DNA from: Streptomyces sp. NBC_00094
GTDB lineage: Bacteria; Actinomycetota; Actinomycetes; Streptomycetales; Streptomycetaceae
Length of the DNA: 64,000 nt
Direction: 5' to 3'
Assembly (NCBI RefSeq): GCF_026343125.1
Contig: NZ_JAPEMB010000001.1
Location: 6,949,501 to 7,013,500 of the forward strand
Shown here: piece after piece, positions 8,582 to 16,758 of the stretch
Numbering within the stretch: position 1 is the stretch's first letter
Layout of the letters: each line of letters begins with the position of its first letter
The notes under the pieces: generated by a model
The model's input: the letters and a program-made list of their open reading frames with translations, nothing else
Databases searched by the model: none
Told to the model about the DNA's origin: nothing
Made by a program: the position numbers and the translations under genes

Positions 8582-9646
8582 TCAGGCGGTGGCCTTCTCA
8601 CGGGCCACGGCCTCGTAGAGGGCCTTGATGTTGCCGCTGCCGAACGTGCGGGCCCCGTGCCGGTCGATGACCTCCCAGAAGAAGGTCCGGCGGACGTGCA
8701 GGGACTGGGTGAAGATCTGGAAGACCTGGCCCCAGTGGTCCTGGTCGACCAGGACGTTGGTGCGCCGCAGGTCCGCGATCTTCAGGTCCGGGCTGCCGAG
8801 ACGCTCCTCCAGCTCGGAGTAGTACGTGTCCGGCGTCTCCAGGAACCGCACGCCCCGGCTCTCCAGGGTCCCGACGGCCGAGACGATGTCGTCGGAGAGC
8901 AGGGCCAGGTGCTGCACGCCGGCACCGCCGTGGCGGGCCAGGAAGCCGTCGATCTGACCGGGCTTGCGGTCGGTCACCGGCTCGATCAGGGTGAAGGTGA
9001 CCTGCCCGGACGGGCTCTGGACCACCTTGGAGTCCATGGCCTGCTCGCCGACCTCGATGAACTCCTCGAAGATCTGCTCGAAGCCGAAGACCTTCTCGTA
9101 GAAGGCCACCGTGTCGCGCAGCTGACCCGCGGGAAGGCAGATCGCCGCGTGGTCCACGGTGGTCAGCACCTGCTCGGGCTCGTCGGGGTCCGGGGCGAAG
9201 ATGTCCATGACTCCGGGCAGGAAGTCGTCGCGGTCCCCGGTCCGCTGCACGAACCGGTGCGCGACGTCGCCGAAGCCGAGCACGGAGGCCGTGACGACCT
9301 CGGTGCCGCCCCGGCTGTGCACCGTGACCTCCTCGACCGCGGTGGCACCGCGCTCGACGGCCGTCGCGAACGCCTTCGCGGCATCGGTCACCTCGAAGGC
9401 GATGTTGGCCACGCCGTCGCCGTGCAGCGCCACGTAACCGGCCGCCGGGTGCTCGGGGGTCAGCGCGGAGGTGAGGACGACGGAGATGCCGCCCTGGCGC
9501 AGCAGCAGGGAGCGCCGGTCGTGCCGGCCCGTCTCGGGGCCGGCCTGGCCGCACAGACGGAAGCCGAACGCGGTGCAGAGGAAGAACGCCGACTGCTGGG
9601 CGTCCCCGACATAGAACTCGACATGGTCAACGGCCCCGATATTCAC
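8582..9646 (-). CDS. hmaS: 4-Hydroxymandelate synthase (HmaS)
   Basis: A 354-residue two-barrel dioxygenase of the 4-hydroxyphenylpyruvate dioxygenase family. Iron ligands are H166 (VDHAAIC), H246 (GVQHLAL) and E325 (FFWEVI). The length and the residues at the product-deciding pocket favour HmaS over HPPD. Where HPPD has P-x-N in the F-P-x-N-E-P segment, this protein has T219-L-I221 in VTFTLIEP, as in glycopeptide-cluster HmaS, and the AMDSKVVQS segment is also HmaS-like. The reaction is 4-hydroxyphenylpyruvate plus O2 to L-4-hydroxymandelate plus CO2. The start is GTG 9646 with AGGGGA upstream. Together with prephenate dehydrogenase (6.7 kb), hydroxymandelate oxidase (15.5 kb) and aminotransferase (18.4 kb), it completes a 4-hydroxyphenylglycine pathway. 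Confidence 0.88.
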   Translation of the reverse strand: MNIGAVDHVEFYVGDAQQSAFFLCTAFGFRLCGQAGPETGRHDRRSLLLRQGGISVVLTSALTPEHPAAGYVALHGDGVANIAFEVTDAAKAFATAVERGATAVEEVTVHSRGGTEVVTASVLGFGDVAHRFVQRTGDRDDFLPGVMDIFAPDPDEPEQVLTTVDHAAICLPAGQLRDTVAFYEKVFGFEQIFEEFIEVGEQAMDSKVVQSPSGQVTFTLIEPVTDRKPGQIDGFLARHGGAGVQHLALLSDDIVSAVGTLESRGVRFLETPDTYYSELEERLGSPDLKIADLRRTNVLVDQDHWGQVFQIFTQSLHVRRTFFWEVIDRHGARTFGSGNIKALYEAVAREKATA

Positions 9647-9660
9647 GGAGTCCCCTTTCT

Positions 9661-9696
9661 TCTGGCGCCTCTGGCGCTTCTAGCGCTTCTTGCGCG
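9661..9696. repeat. Four copies of a 9-bp repeat at the KS gene end
   Basis: Four imperfect tandem copies of TCTGGCGCT occupy the 3' end of the ketosynthase gene and the gap before hmaS. The KS stop codon (9682-9680) lies in the third copy. It encodes part of the basic KS C-terminus (TTRKKR) and could vary by slippage. Confidence 0.6.
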
Positions 9697-10945
9697 TGGT
9701 CGGCGCGCCGAGCAGCAGGCTGACGTTGTGGCCGCCGAAGGCGAACGAGTTGGAGATCACGGCGCGGACCTGCTGCTCACGGGCTCCGCCGCGGACGTGG
9801 TCCAGGTCGCAGGCCGGGTCGATCTCGTCGAGGTTGTGGGTCGGCGGGAGCTGCCCGCGCGAGATCGCGAGCGCGCAGAAGGCCGCCTCGACCGCGCCGG
9901 ATCCACCCAGGAGGTGGCCGGTCATCGACTTCGTACTGCTGACGGCCGGGGACCGGTCGCCGAAGACGGCCCGGACGGCCTTGGTCTCGGCGACGTCGCC
10001 CAGCTTGGTCGAGGTGCCGTGCGCGTTGATGTAGTCGATGTCGTCGGGCACGAGCCCGGCCGTCGCGAGCGCCCCGCGCATACTGGCCGCGGCCCCCTCG
10101 CCGTCCGGCCGCGGCGCCGTGGGACGGAACGCGTCGGTGGTGGCGCCCCAGCCCAGCAGGTCGGCGTACCCGGCGGCGCCCCGGGCGTCCGCAAGACCGG
10201 CACGTTCCACGACCAGGACACCCGCGCCCTCGGACAGCACGAAGCCGTTGCGGCGGCGGTCGAACGGGCGGCTGGCGGCCTCCGGGTCCTCCCAGCGCGT
10301 GGCCAGCGCCCTGGCGTGACTGAACGCCAGCGCGGAGGTCGGGTTGAGCGGTGCCTCGGCGCCGCCGCAGACCACCACGTCGGCCTCGCCGTAGCGGATC
10401 AGCCGGGCGGCCTCCGCGACGGCGTGGGCGCCGGCGGCGCACGCCGTGGCGATCGCCGAACTCCAGCCGCGTATCCCGTACTTGATGGCGATACGGGCTG
10501 CCGCCATGTTCGGCAGCATGCCGGGCAGCAGGTACGGGCTCACCGCGGTCGGGCCGCGCTCGACCCGGGCCAGCGACTGTGCCTCGTACGTGGTCAGGCC
10601 ACCGGCACCGCTGGAGACGACCACCGCGACCCGGTACGGGTCGACGTCACGGCCGACGACGATGCCCGAGTCGGCCAGGGCGTCGTCCGCGGCGGCCAGC
10701 GCCATCAGGGCGTACCGGTCGACCAGCCGGCCCTCACTCGGCGGCAGGACGTCACCGGCGGCGATGTCGGGTGCGATGCCCGCCGCGTCCACCGTGCCGG
10801 CGAGCAGATGGCCCTCGGGCGGCCTGCGCAGCCCGGACTTGCCGTGGCAGAGCGCGTCGAAGGTCTCGCCCGCGCCCCGGCCGAGCGGGGTGAAGGTGCC
10901 GATGCCCGTGACGACGGCGGCCGGGGCCGCGCCGCGCCCGCTCAC
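9680..10945 (-). CDS. Beta-ketoacyl-ACP synthase, FabF-like
   Basis: A 421-residue stand-alone ketosynthase of the FabF/KAS-II type. The catalytic triad is complete: C169 in ATACAAGAHA, H309 in NAHGTSTKLGD and H344 in SSTKSMTGH. It should therefore be able to condense a malonyl-ACP extender with an acyl primer. The start is GTG 10945, overlapping the stop of the upstream ligase gene (GTGA). The order ACP, ligase, KS in one operon suggests that the ligase loads an acid onto the ACP and this KS extends it. No AT, KR or DH partner is encoded nearby, so primary fatty-acid enzymes or the InhA-like reductase at 19.9 kb would finish the cycle. The longer open frame upstream is out-of-frame ligase sequence. 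Confidence 0.88.
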   Translation of the reverse strand: MSGRGAAPAAVVTGIGTFTPLGRGAGETFDALCHGKSGLRRPPEGHLLAGTVDAAGIAPDIAAGDVLPPSEGRLVDRYALMALAAADDALADSGIVVGRDVDPYRVAVVVSSGAGGLTTYEAQSLARVERGPTAVSPYLLPGMLPNMAAARIAIKYGIRGWSSAIATACAAGAHAVAEAARLIRYGEADVVVCGGAEAPLNPTSALAFSHARALATRWEDPEAASRPFDRRRNGFVLSEGAGVLVVERAGLADARGAAGYADLLGWGATTDAFRPTAPRPDGEGAAASMRGALATAGLVPDDIDYINAHGTSTKLGDVAETKAVRAVFGDRSPAVSSTKSMTGHLLGGSGAVEAAFCALAISRGQLPPTHNLDEIDPACDLDHVRGGAREQQVRAVISNSFAFGGHNVSLLLGAPTTRKKR

Positions 10946-12585
10946 GCGGCGACCGTCGCGGCGTCCGTGCCGAGCAGCTCGCCGGCGAGGAAGCGGCTGC
11001 GCAGCAGCACCTTGCGGACCTTGCCGGTCGGCCCGAGCGGGATCAGGGCCGGGTCGACGACGATCACGCGGTCGACGGTCTCGGCGACATGCGGTTCGAG
11101 CGCGGCCAGCACCTCGGCGCTGCGGTCGGCCTGCGGGTCGGCCTGCTCGTCGAGGACGAGCAGCACCGAGGAGGTGACCGTGCCGTCGGCCTCCACGGCG
11201 ACGACGGTGCACTCCCGGATCTCGGGGCAGGCCGCGAGGATGCGCTCCTCGGACAGCGCGGTGAACAGCCTCCGGCCGTTGCCGAGGTTCACCGCGTCCA
11301 CCGCCCGGTCGACGTGGTAGAAGTACCCGGCCTCGTCGCGGAAGACGAGGTCACCGGTGAGGAAGTAGCCGTCCCTGCGGGTGCGGTAGGTGGTGACCGA
11401 GTCGTTCCAGTACCCGAGGGCGAGGGTGGGCGCGGCGATGGCGAGCTCGCCGACCTGGCCCGGACCGAGCTTCTCCCCGTCCAGGTCGAAGATCGCGGCG
11501 TCGGTGAAGGCGTGCGGCTTGCCGATGCAGCGCCCGTACCGGTTGGTCTCCGGGGTGTGGGTGATGAAGAACTGCGAGTGGCCCATCTCGGTGGAGCCGA
11601 GACCGTCGACGAAGTACGAACCCGGGCGGTTGGTACGGCCGTTCGCGCCGGCGGAGGCCCGGCTGCCGACGGCGATGAGCTTGCGTACGTGCGCCTCGTG
11701 CGCGCAGTCGCCGGTGTTCCACCAGACGCTCACGGAGTCGAGGCTTCGGGCCGCGAGGTCCTCGCCGGCCAGCTCCGACCACGTCGCGGCGAAGCCGAGC
11801 ACGCTGTGCGGCTGCCAGCTCTCGATGGCGTCGAGCACGGTGGTGCCGCTCTGGTCCGACACCAGGGCGAGCTCGACCCTGTTGGCCAGTGCGAGGTTGA
11901 CCGCGATGACGGTGGCGGCGTGGGCCGAGGGGAGCGCGCCGAGCATCCGGCTCAGGCCCTGGGCCTTCGGGAGGGACAGCCGGTGCCGGATGGAGGCGAA
12001 CAGGCTGTGGTGGGAGTGGGCCACCGCCTTGGGCAGACCGGTGGTGCCGGACGAGTGCGTGATGACCACGGGCTCGTTGCCGTGGTGGCGGTAGGGCTTG
12101 GGGGCCGTGGCCGGGTCCGAGGCGCCGAGCTCGGACACGTCGGGCAGCAGCGGCGTACGGAAGTCGCGGCCGTCCAGCGTCGCCCGGTGGGCCGCGTCCG
12201 TGATGACGCCGACCGCACGGAGCCGCTTGATGTACTCGGCCGCCGACTCGGCGGGGACCTTGCCGTTGACGAGGGCCGGGATCGCGCCGAGACGGGTCAG
12301 CGCGAGGTAGGAGAGCACCTGGTCCGCGGCCGACGACACGAAGACGGCGACCGGGTCCCGGGGCTTGATGCCCAGCGAGTGCAGGGTGGCCGCCCGTGCG
12401 GCGACCCGCTCGCCCAGCTCCGCCAGGGTGAGGGCCTGCCAGGCGGGATGCCCGTCCACCTCGGTGTCGAAGGTCAGGGTCGGCTGGTCGAGCCCGTCGC
12501 CCCGAGCGAGGAGGGTGGTCAGTAGATTGCCGATGCCCACCGCTTGGTCGGCGGCGAGTTCCGCGCGCTCGTTCTTGGGATTCAT
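10942..12585 (-). CDS. Adenylate-forming (ANL) acyl ligase
   Basis: A 547-residue AMP-dependent synthetase. The ATP loop THSSGTTGLPKAV lies at 176-188, the adenine/Tyr region as YFVDGLGSTEMGHS in the middle, and the C-terminal lysine motif GPTGKVRK near 520. It activates a carboxylic acid as acyl-AMP and could transfer it to CoA or to the carrier protein whose gene is directly upstream. I start at MNPKNERAEL (ATG 12585-12583); GGAG lies about ten bases upstream. An open frame to 12747 runs through intergenic repeats and is unlikely. The unusual VWWNTGD segment after the hinge is not one I can assign to a substrate class. Overlap with the KS gene (GTGA) indicates coupling. Confidence 0.82.
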   Translation of the reverse strand: MNPKNERAELAADQAVGIGNLLTTLLARGDGLDQPTLTFDTEVDGHPAWQALTLAELGERVAARAATLHSLGIKPRDPVAVFVSSAADQVLSYLALTRLGAIPALVNGKVPAESAAEYIKRLRAVGVITDAAHRATLDGRDFRTPLLPDVSELGASDPATAPKPYRHHGNEPVVITHSSGTTGLPKAVAHSHHSLFASIRHRLSLPKAQGLSRMLGALPSAHAATVIAVNLALANRVELALVSDQSGTTVLDAIESWQPHSVLGFAATWSELAGEDLAARSLDSVSVWWNTGDCAHEAHVRKLIAVGSRASAGANGRTNRPGSYFVDGLGSTEMGHSQFFITHTPETNRYGRCIGKPHAFTDAAIFDLDGEKLGPGQVGELAIAAPTLALGYWNDSVTTYRTRRDGYFLTGDLVFRDEAGYFYHVDRAVDAVNLGNGRRLFTALSEERILAACPEIRECTVVAVEADGTVTSSVLLVLDEQADPQADRSAEVLAALEPHVAETVDRVIVVDPALIPLGPTGKVRKVLLRSRFLAGELLGTDAATVAA

Positions 12586-12620
12586 TCCCCGGTGTCTCCA
12601 CATTCTGAGTACTGGTCCGG

Positions 12621-12705
12621 CCGGTTGTCCGACCTGGCCGGTCGTGCGCCCTGGGAGGTTGTGCGTCCCGGGCGGCCGTGCGTCCTTGGCGGCCGTGCGT
12701 CCTGG
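12621..12705. repeat. Five tandem copies of a 17-bp repeat
   Basis: Five consecutive 17-bp units (for example GCGGCCGTGCGTCCTTG then GCGGCCGTGCGTCCTGG) lie in the 237-base gap between the ACP and ligase genes. The period is not a multiple of three, which argues against coding. It forms the leader of the ligase-KS-hmaS part of the operon and may be a minisatellite or an RNA structural element. Confidence 0.7.
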
Positions 12706-12822
12706 TCGGTGCCTCTCGTACGCGCCCGGCCCGGGCGCCCGCGGCACCCGCCGCCCGCTGCCGCGGCAGACGGGCGGACTGGGGTGCGCTCTCCTGTGAG
12801 GCGGCGCCGGGCACGGAGCGGT

Positions 12823-13086
12823 CTACGACACCGAGACGGAGGCGGCGGCGCGCTTGACGATCTCCTGGACCAGGCCGGCGACGGTGAGCAGCGCGACCGT
12901 CTCCATCTCGTCCTCTTCGAACTTGACGCCGTAGGTGTCCTCGACCTGGATGGCGATCTCCGCGACGGAGAGCGACTCGAGGTCGAGGCCGGCCGGACCG
13001 AGGGGGGTCTCGCCGGTGACATCCGTGACGTCGTAGTTCATGTTCTGGAGAGCCTCGATGACAAACTGGGTGACCTCGGCGGACAT
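12823..13086 (-). CDS. Acyl carrier protein 1
   Basis: An 87-residue acyl carrier protein. The phosphopantetheine attachment serine is S38 in GLDLESLS, followed by the acidic helix-II region EIAIQVEDTYG. The start ATG 13086 has GAGGAG upstream. It is the first gene of the leftward operon and diverges from an Sfp-type phosphopantetheinyl transferase whose ATG is only 17 bases away, which suggests that the transferase serves this carrier. The following genes (ligase, ketosynthase) fit an ACP-bound starter acid that is then elongated. It is distinct in sequence from the second carrier protein at 23.0 kb, whose attachment motif is NSIDLL. Confidence 0.92.
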   Translation of the reverse strand: MSAEVTQFVIEALQNMNYDVTDVTGETPLGPAGLDLESLSVAEIAIQVEDTYGVKFEEDEMETVALLTVAGLVQEIVKRAAASVSVS

Positions 13087-13103
13087 TTGATTGACTCCTC
13101 TTC

Positions 13104-13766
13104 ATGGAACGGCGGCCGGGAGTGGACCCGGACAGAGTGACGGTGCTGTGGTGCACCACGGACGGGGACGAGCGCACGAAGGCGCACCGGCTGCTGTTGC
13201 AGGGTGCGGCCGCGCTCCTCGATGTCCCGGCGTCCGAGATCTGGGTGGAACACGAGCCGAGCGGGCGCCCGTTCCTGGGCGGCGCCGGCAAGGGGCTGAT
13301 GGTCAGCGTCAGCCACGCCCGCGGGGTGCTGGCCCTGGTGTTGAGCGGCAGCTGCCCCGTGGGGGTCGATGTGGAAGTCGTACGTCGGTTGAACGCAGGC
13401 GCGTTGGCACGGGCCTACCTGGATCCTGTGGAGACGGACTGGGTGTGCGCGCTGCCCGAGGCCGAGCGGGCGACGGGCTTCCTCTGGCTCTGGACGCAGA
13501 AGGAGTCGGTCGGCAAGGCGCTCGGTCAGGGCCTGCGTGACGGCGGCATGAGCCGCCGGGTACCGCTGCCGGAGAACTGGCCGCCCGGCGACACGGCGCC
13601 GCCGGTGCCTCGCCGGCTGCCCGGCGCGCCGGACATCCGGTCGGCGGCCGTTCTCGTCGGCGGGGGACGCTTCGTCCTCGGTGTCGCGACCCAGGGCGAG
13701 CACGGCGACTGCGGCGTGTCCGTCCTGGTGCGCCGGGTGGACGATCCGCCCGGCCTGCCCGGCTAG
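13104..13766 (+). CDS. Sfp-type 4'-phosphopantetheinyl transferase
   Basis: A 220-residue transferase that moves the phosphopantetheine arm from CoA onto carrier proteins. The magnesium/CoA motifs are VGVDVE at 86-91 (D89, E91) and WTQKESVGKA at 130-139 (K133, E134, K138). The ATG at 13104 has no clear ribosome site, and in-frame GTG codons at 13122 and 13137 are alternatives, so the start is uncertain. It diverges from the ACP 1 gene and its 3' end overlaps by four bases the end of the convergent ligase gene. The cluster encodes a second transferase of the AcpS type at 24.2 kb, so each carrier protein may have its own activator. Confidence 0.88.
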   Translation: MERRPGVDPDRVTVLWCTTDGDERTKAHRLLLQGAAALLDVPASEIWVEHEPSGRPFLGGAGKGLMVSVSHARGVLALVLSGSCPVGVDVEVVRRLNAGALARAYLDPVETDWVCALPEAERATGFLWLWTQKESVGKALGQGLRDGGMSRRVPLPENWPPGDTAPPVPRRLPGAPDIRSAAVLVGGGRFVLGVATQGEHGDCGVSVLVRRVDDPPGLPG

Positions 13767-15205
13767 GCCGGTCCGGCCCCTGCCCCGGCGGTAGCCGTGG
13801 CGCGGGCCGCCGTACGGAGCGTCTGCGCGTTCCGTACGGGCTTTCCGGTGGCCGTGCGGGGGAGTTCGGTCAGGACGTGCACGGTTCTGGGTCGCTTGTA
13901 CGGGGCCAGCCGCGAGGCCAGACACGCGGCGAGCCCGTCGGTCACGGACTGGTCCGTGACCGTCACGTACGCCTCGATGCCGGTGCCGTGCACCACCACC
14001 GCGTCCGTGATGCCGGGCAGTGCGGCGATCGAGGCCTCGACCTCGGAGAGGTCCACCTTGAGCCCGCCGACGGAGACCTGCGAGTCGAGCCGTCCGTGCA
14101 CGGTCAGCAGGCCGTTCTCCGCGTCGAAGTGGCCGGCGTCCTTGGTGTACAGCCACCCGTCGACGTACCGGGAGGGGTCGATCCTTCCGACGTACGGGGA
14201 CGTGGGCAGCCCCAGCAGGATCTGCTCGTCCTCGATGCGGACCCGCATACCGGGCACCGGGGTCAGCCCTGCGGCGGTACCGGTGAGGTCGACGGCGATC
14301 ACACCGGTCTCGGTCATGCCGTACATGACGCCGAGGCCGGCGTTGTAGCGGTCGGTGAACCGCTCCCGGACGGACGGCTTGATCAGCTCGCCTCCGGTGA
14401 TCATCCGGCGGAGCTGCGGAGGGCGGGACGGTGACTGGGATGCGGCCAGGAGGGCCGCCTGGGAGGGGACCCCGAGGATCGTCGTCGGTTCCGGTCCGGC
14501 CGCGACGGCCCTGAGGATTCCGTCCAGGGTCTGGCTGGTGGGCAGCACCACCTGGGTCCCGCTGGCGAGCCCGTACAGCAGCCCGCCGACCAGCCCGAGG
14601 ACATGGACGATGGAGGCCAGGACGACGGTCCGCTCGCCCCGGCGGGGAAAGCCTTCCAGCTGTCCGTACCTGTCGATCTCCGCCAGGAGGCTCGCGACGG
14701 TGCGGCCGATCACCTTGGACGGGCCGGTCGAGCCCGAGCTCAGCTGGAGCAGGGCGTGATCGGTGGCGGCCGGGCGGCCGCCCCGCAGCGGATTGATGTG
14801 GACGTCCACCTGGAAGAAGCCGGTCAGTGCCCCGGCGACCTTCTCCGTGGGCTCGACGACGAGTTGGGGATTGAGCCGCGCGATCGCCTGGCCGACCTCG
14901 TGCGAGGTCAGCCGGTAGTCGAGCAGGATCACCTGGGCGCCGGTCCGCCAGCCGGCGAGCATGGCGACGATACAGCTCAGCGACGGTGGCAGACGTACGG
15001 CGAGGGAACCCCCGACGGTCAGTCCGGCTGCTTCGTACGCGGTCCGCTGGGCCGCGACCAGGTCCCGGAGCGTCGCGCGGGTCACCGGCGCATCCAGGTG
15101 CAGGACGACGTCACGGCCGTCCCCTCGAAGCAGAATCTCGTCGACCCAGGCGCCGTCGACGCAAACGGGCCGGTGCGGCACCGTTTCCCCCACTGAAATC
15201 CCCAC
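13763..15205 (-). CDS. Adenylate-forming (ANL) ligase, second copy
   Basis: A 480-residue AMP-dependent synthetase with ATP loop LSSGSTGPSKVI at 155-166, YGMTETG in the middle, and C-terminal lysine motif TATGKPVRN near 458. It is shorter than usual CoA ligases. Proteins of this fold act as ATP-dependent diazotising enzymes in nitrous-acid pathways (CreM and AvaA6 types). Because CreE/CreD-like genes are close, that role is possible, but ordinary acid activation, for example of the 4-hydroxyphenyl unit, is equally open. The start is GTG 15205 (GATAGG upstream). It is transcribed alone toward the convergent Sfp gene from a 265-base upstream region. The N-terminal 40 residues are atypical for the family. 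Confidence 0.78.
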   Translation of the reverse strand: MGISVGETVPHRPVCVDGAWVDEILLRGDGRDVVLHLDAPVTRATLRDLVAAQRTAYEAAGLTVGGSLAVRLPPSLSCIVAMLAGWRTGAQVILLDYRLTSHEVGQAIARLNPQLVVEPTEKVAGALTGFFQVDVHINPLRGGRPAATDHALLQLSSGSTGPSKVIGRTVASLLAEIDRYGQLEGFPRRGERTVVLASIVHVLGLVGGLLYGLASGTQVVLPTSQTLDGILRAVAAGPEPTTILGVPSQAALLAASQSPSRPPQLRRMITGGELIKPSVRERFTDRYNAGLGVMYGMTETGVIAVDLTGTAAGLTPVPGMRVRIEDEQILLGLPTSPYVGRIDPSRYVDGWLYTKDAGHFDAENGLLTVHGRLDSQVSVGGLKVDLSEVEASIAALPGITDAVVVHGTGIEAYVTVTDQSVTDGLAACLASRLAPYKRPRTVHVLTELPRTATGKPVRNAQTLRTAARATATAGAGAGPA

Positions 15206-15470
15206 CTATCCCAATTCTTGAGTACCCGGCAGTAATTCAGAACTGAACCGTTCAGAAACGGTCGGGTAAGTGTGTCGCTCTTTCGCTTGGCGGCGACAGA
15301 TTCACCATGTCCTAGTACTCATGAGTAAGCAAGTGAACAAATGTGATCCCCGCAACAATGCGATGGTGGCTGAATAGTGTCCTATCCGGAGCCGTTGTAG
15401 GGCATGCCAAATGCCCCGCGCACCTGTGGTGATCTGGGCGTGCGGGGTCTTTGGTAGTGCCGAGTAGTGG
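15206..15470. promoter_or_regulatory. Promoter region with dyads; terminator of the oxidase gene
   Basis: This AT-richer gap holds the promoter of the ligase read leftward from 15205 and the 3' region of the oxidase gene that ends at 15471. I see a perfect 12-bp palindrome TACTCATGAGTA at 15316-15327, an inverted pair ACCGTT/AACGGT near 15245-15262, and a GC hairpin (CCCCGC...GCGGGG) at about 15414-15447 that can end oxidase transcription. No site of the shared TetR motif was found here. Confidence 0.5.
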
Positions 15471-16568
15471 CTAGAAATGCATGCCGGGGATTACGGACCG
15501 GCTAATTCCGGATGGCGTGAAGTCTCTCGGTGTGGGCGCCCCCATCAGGGCCATGACCTCGTCGAATTCATCCATGAGAAGCCGCAGTACACCTGCGGTG
15601 CCGTCGCTGCCGGAGTGTGCGAGGCCCCAGAGGACCGGACGGCCGACGAATACCGCGTCGGCGCCCAGGCATAGAGCTTTCGCTATATCGGCACCGTGTC
15701 TAATTCCGCCGTCCAGGATGATCGCACAACGACCGGAAGCCGCTTCTGCTATTTCGGGCAGACAATCCGGGGCCGCTCTCGCGAAATCGAGCTGACGGCC
15801 ACCGTGATTGGAGACGATGATTCCGTCCACACCGTACTTGACGGCGCATTCGGAATCCTCCGCGGTGAGGACTCCCTTGAGTACCAGGGGAAGCGATGTC
15901 TGCTCCCGCAGCCATGCCAGGTCCTCCCAGGTGATGGAGGAGTCGAACTGTTCCTTCGAGTGGCGCGCGATCGCGGACTCGCCGGGTCTGTGTCCGTGTG
16001 AGGCCGTCATCATCGCCGGGTCCACGTTCACCGCGCGGATGTCCGGCGGGATGCCGAAGCCGTTGCGCGCGTCCCGTGGGCGATGGGCCACTCGGGGGGC
16101 GTCGACCGTCAGGACCAACGCCTGGTAGCCGGCCGCCTCCGCGCGCCGGGCCAGAACCGCCAGCTGCTCACGGCTCCTGAGCCAGTAGAGCTGCAGCCAC
16201 AGGGGTCCGCTCGCCGCGGCGGCGATGTCCTCCAGTGAGCGGCTCGCGAACATGCTGACCGTGAACAGGGCGCCGGCTTCCCCGGCCGCCCGCGCGGTCG
16301 CCACCTCGCCCTCGGGGTGGGCCAGTTGGTGGTAGGCCATGGGGGCGATGCCGAGCGGGGCCGCCAGCGCTGCTCCCAGCAGGGTCGTGCGTGGGTCGCG
16401 GTGGGACACGTCGACAAGGCAGCGTGGACGCAACGTGATCCGGTCCAGCGCCTCTCGGCCTGCCGAGAGCATCGACTCGGTGCCGCTCCCCCCTTCGAGG
16501 AAGTCCCACACCGGGGCGGACAGCCGTTCCCTGGCCATCGCCTCGTACTCGTGCAGCATCAGTCTCAC
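15471..16568 (-). CDS. hmo: FMN-dependent 4-hydroxymandelate oxidase (Hmo)
   Basis: A 365-residue enzyme of the FMN-dependent alpha-hydroxyacid oxidase family. The catalytic pair H255/R258 is in SNHGGRQLD, with K231 (VLKGV), Q126 and Y128 (WLQLYWL) in the flavin pocket. With hydroxymandelate synthase in the same cluster, the likely reaction is oxidation of L-4-hydroxymandelate to 4-hydroxyphenylglyoxylate, the keto acid precursor of 4-hydroxyphenylglycine. The start at 16568 has GGTGAG upstream; an in-frame ATG at 16559 is possible. It diverges from the TetR gene, and two copies of the shared operator motif lie between, so it is probably repressed by TetR together with the regulator gene itself. 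Confidence 0.88.
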   Translation of the reverse strand: MRLMLHEYEAMARERLSAPVWDFLEGGSGTESMLSAGREALDRITLRPRCLVDVSHRDPRTTLLGAALAAPLGIAPMAYHQLAHPEGEVATARAAGEAGALFTVSMFASRSLEDIAAAASGPLWLQLYWLRSREQLAVLARRAEAAGYQALVLTVDAPRVAHRPRDARNGFGIPPDIRAVNVDPAMMTASHGHRPGESAIARHSKEQFDSSITWEDLAWLREQTSLPLVLKGVLTAEDSECAVKYGVDGIIVSNHGGRQLDFARAAPDCLPEIAEAASGRCAIILDGGIRHGADIAKALCLGADAVFVGRPVLWGLAHSGSDGTAGVLRLLMDEFDEVMALMGAPTPRDFTPSGISRSVIPGMHF

Positions 16569-16611
16569 CGCAGTTCAACCCCCTTGATCTGCTTCGGTCT
16601 TGCCAACCAAC

Positions 16612-16669
16612 CGCACGACCGTCCTGTCACTCTCGCATACTGACCGCACGGTCGTCCACTTTCTTAGTA
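16612..16669 (+). promoter_or_regulatory. Two TetR-type operator copies (B1, B2) between hmo and tetR
   Basis: Two direct copies 33 bases apart: B1 begins CGCACGACCGTCC at 16612 and B2 begins CGCACGGTCGTCC at 16645. B1 and B2 are followed by related GCATAC and TTAGTATG tails. The core matches the motifs at 3.1, 21.6 and 22.1 kb. The position between divergent hmo and tetR genes fits autoregulation. The 33-base spacing puts both copies on about the same face of the helix. Confidence 0.65.
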
Positions 16670-16758
16670 TGCTTGGGCGCCTACGGCATCGGGGGAGATG
16701 CCGTACGAAGTGATGTCTGGGGGACCCGAAAGCTCACAGAGCGAGAAGAGGCGGAACG

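Noticed and set aside
8582..9646. Calling the gene 4-hydroxyphenylpyruvate dioxygenase (homogentisate pathway)
   Set aside because: The pocket residues T219/I221 and the length fit hydroxymandelate synthase, and hmo and hpgT partners are present; no homogentisate dioxygenase or fumarylacetoacetase gene is in the window.
8561..11320. 919-codon open frame on the + strand antisense to hmaS and KS
   Set aside because: It is a GC-bias shadow: Gly/Arg/Val-rich, no domain, and lies opposite two genes with intact catalytic motifs.
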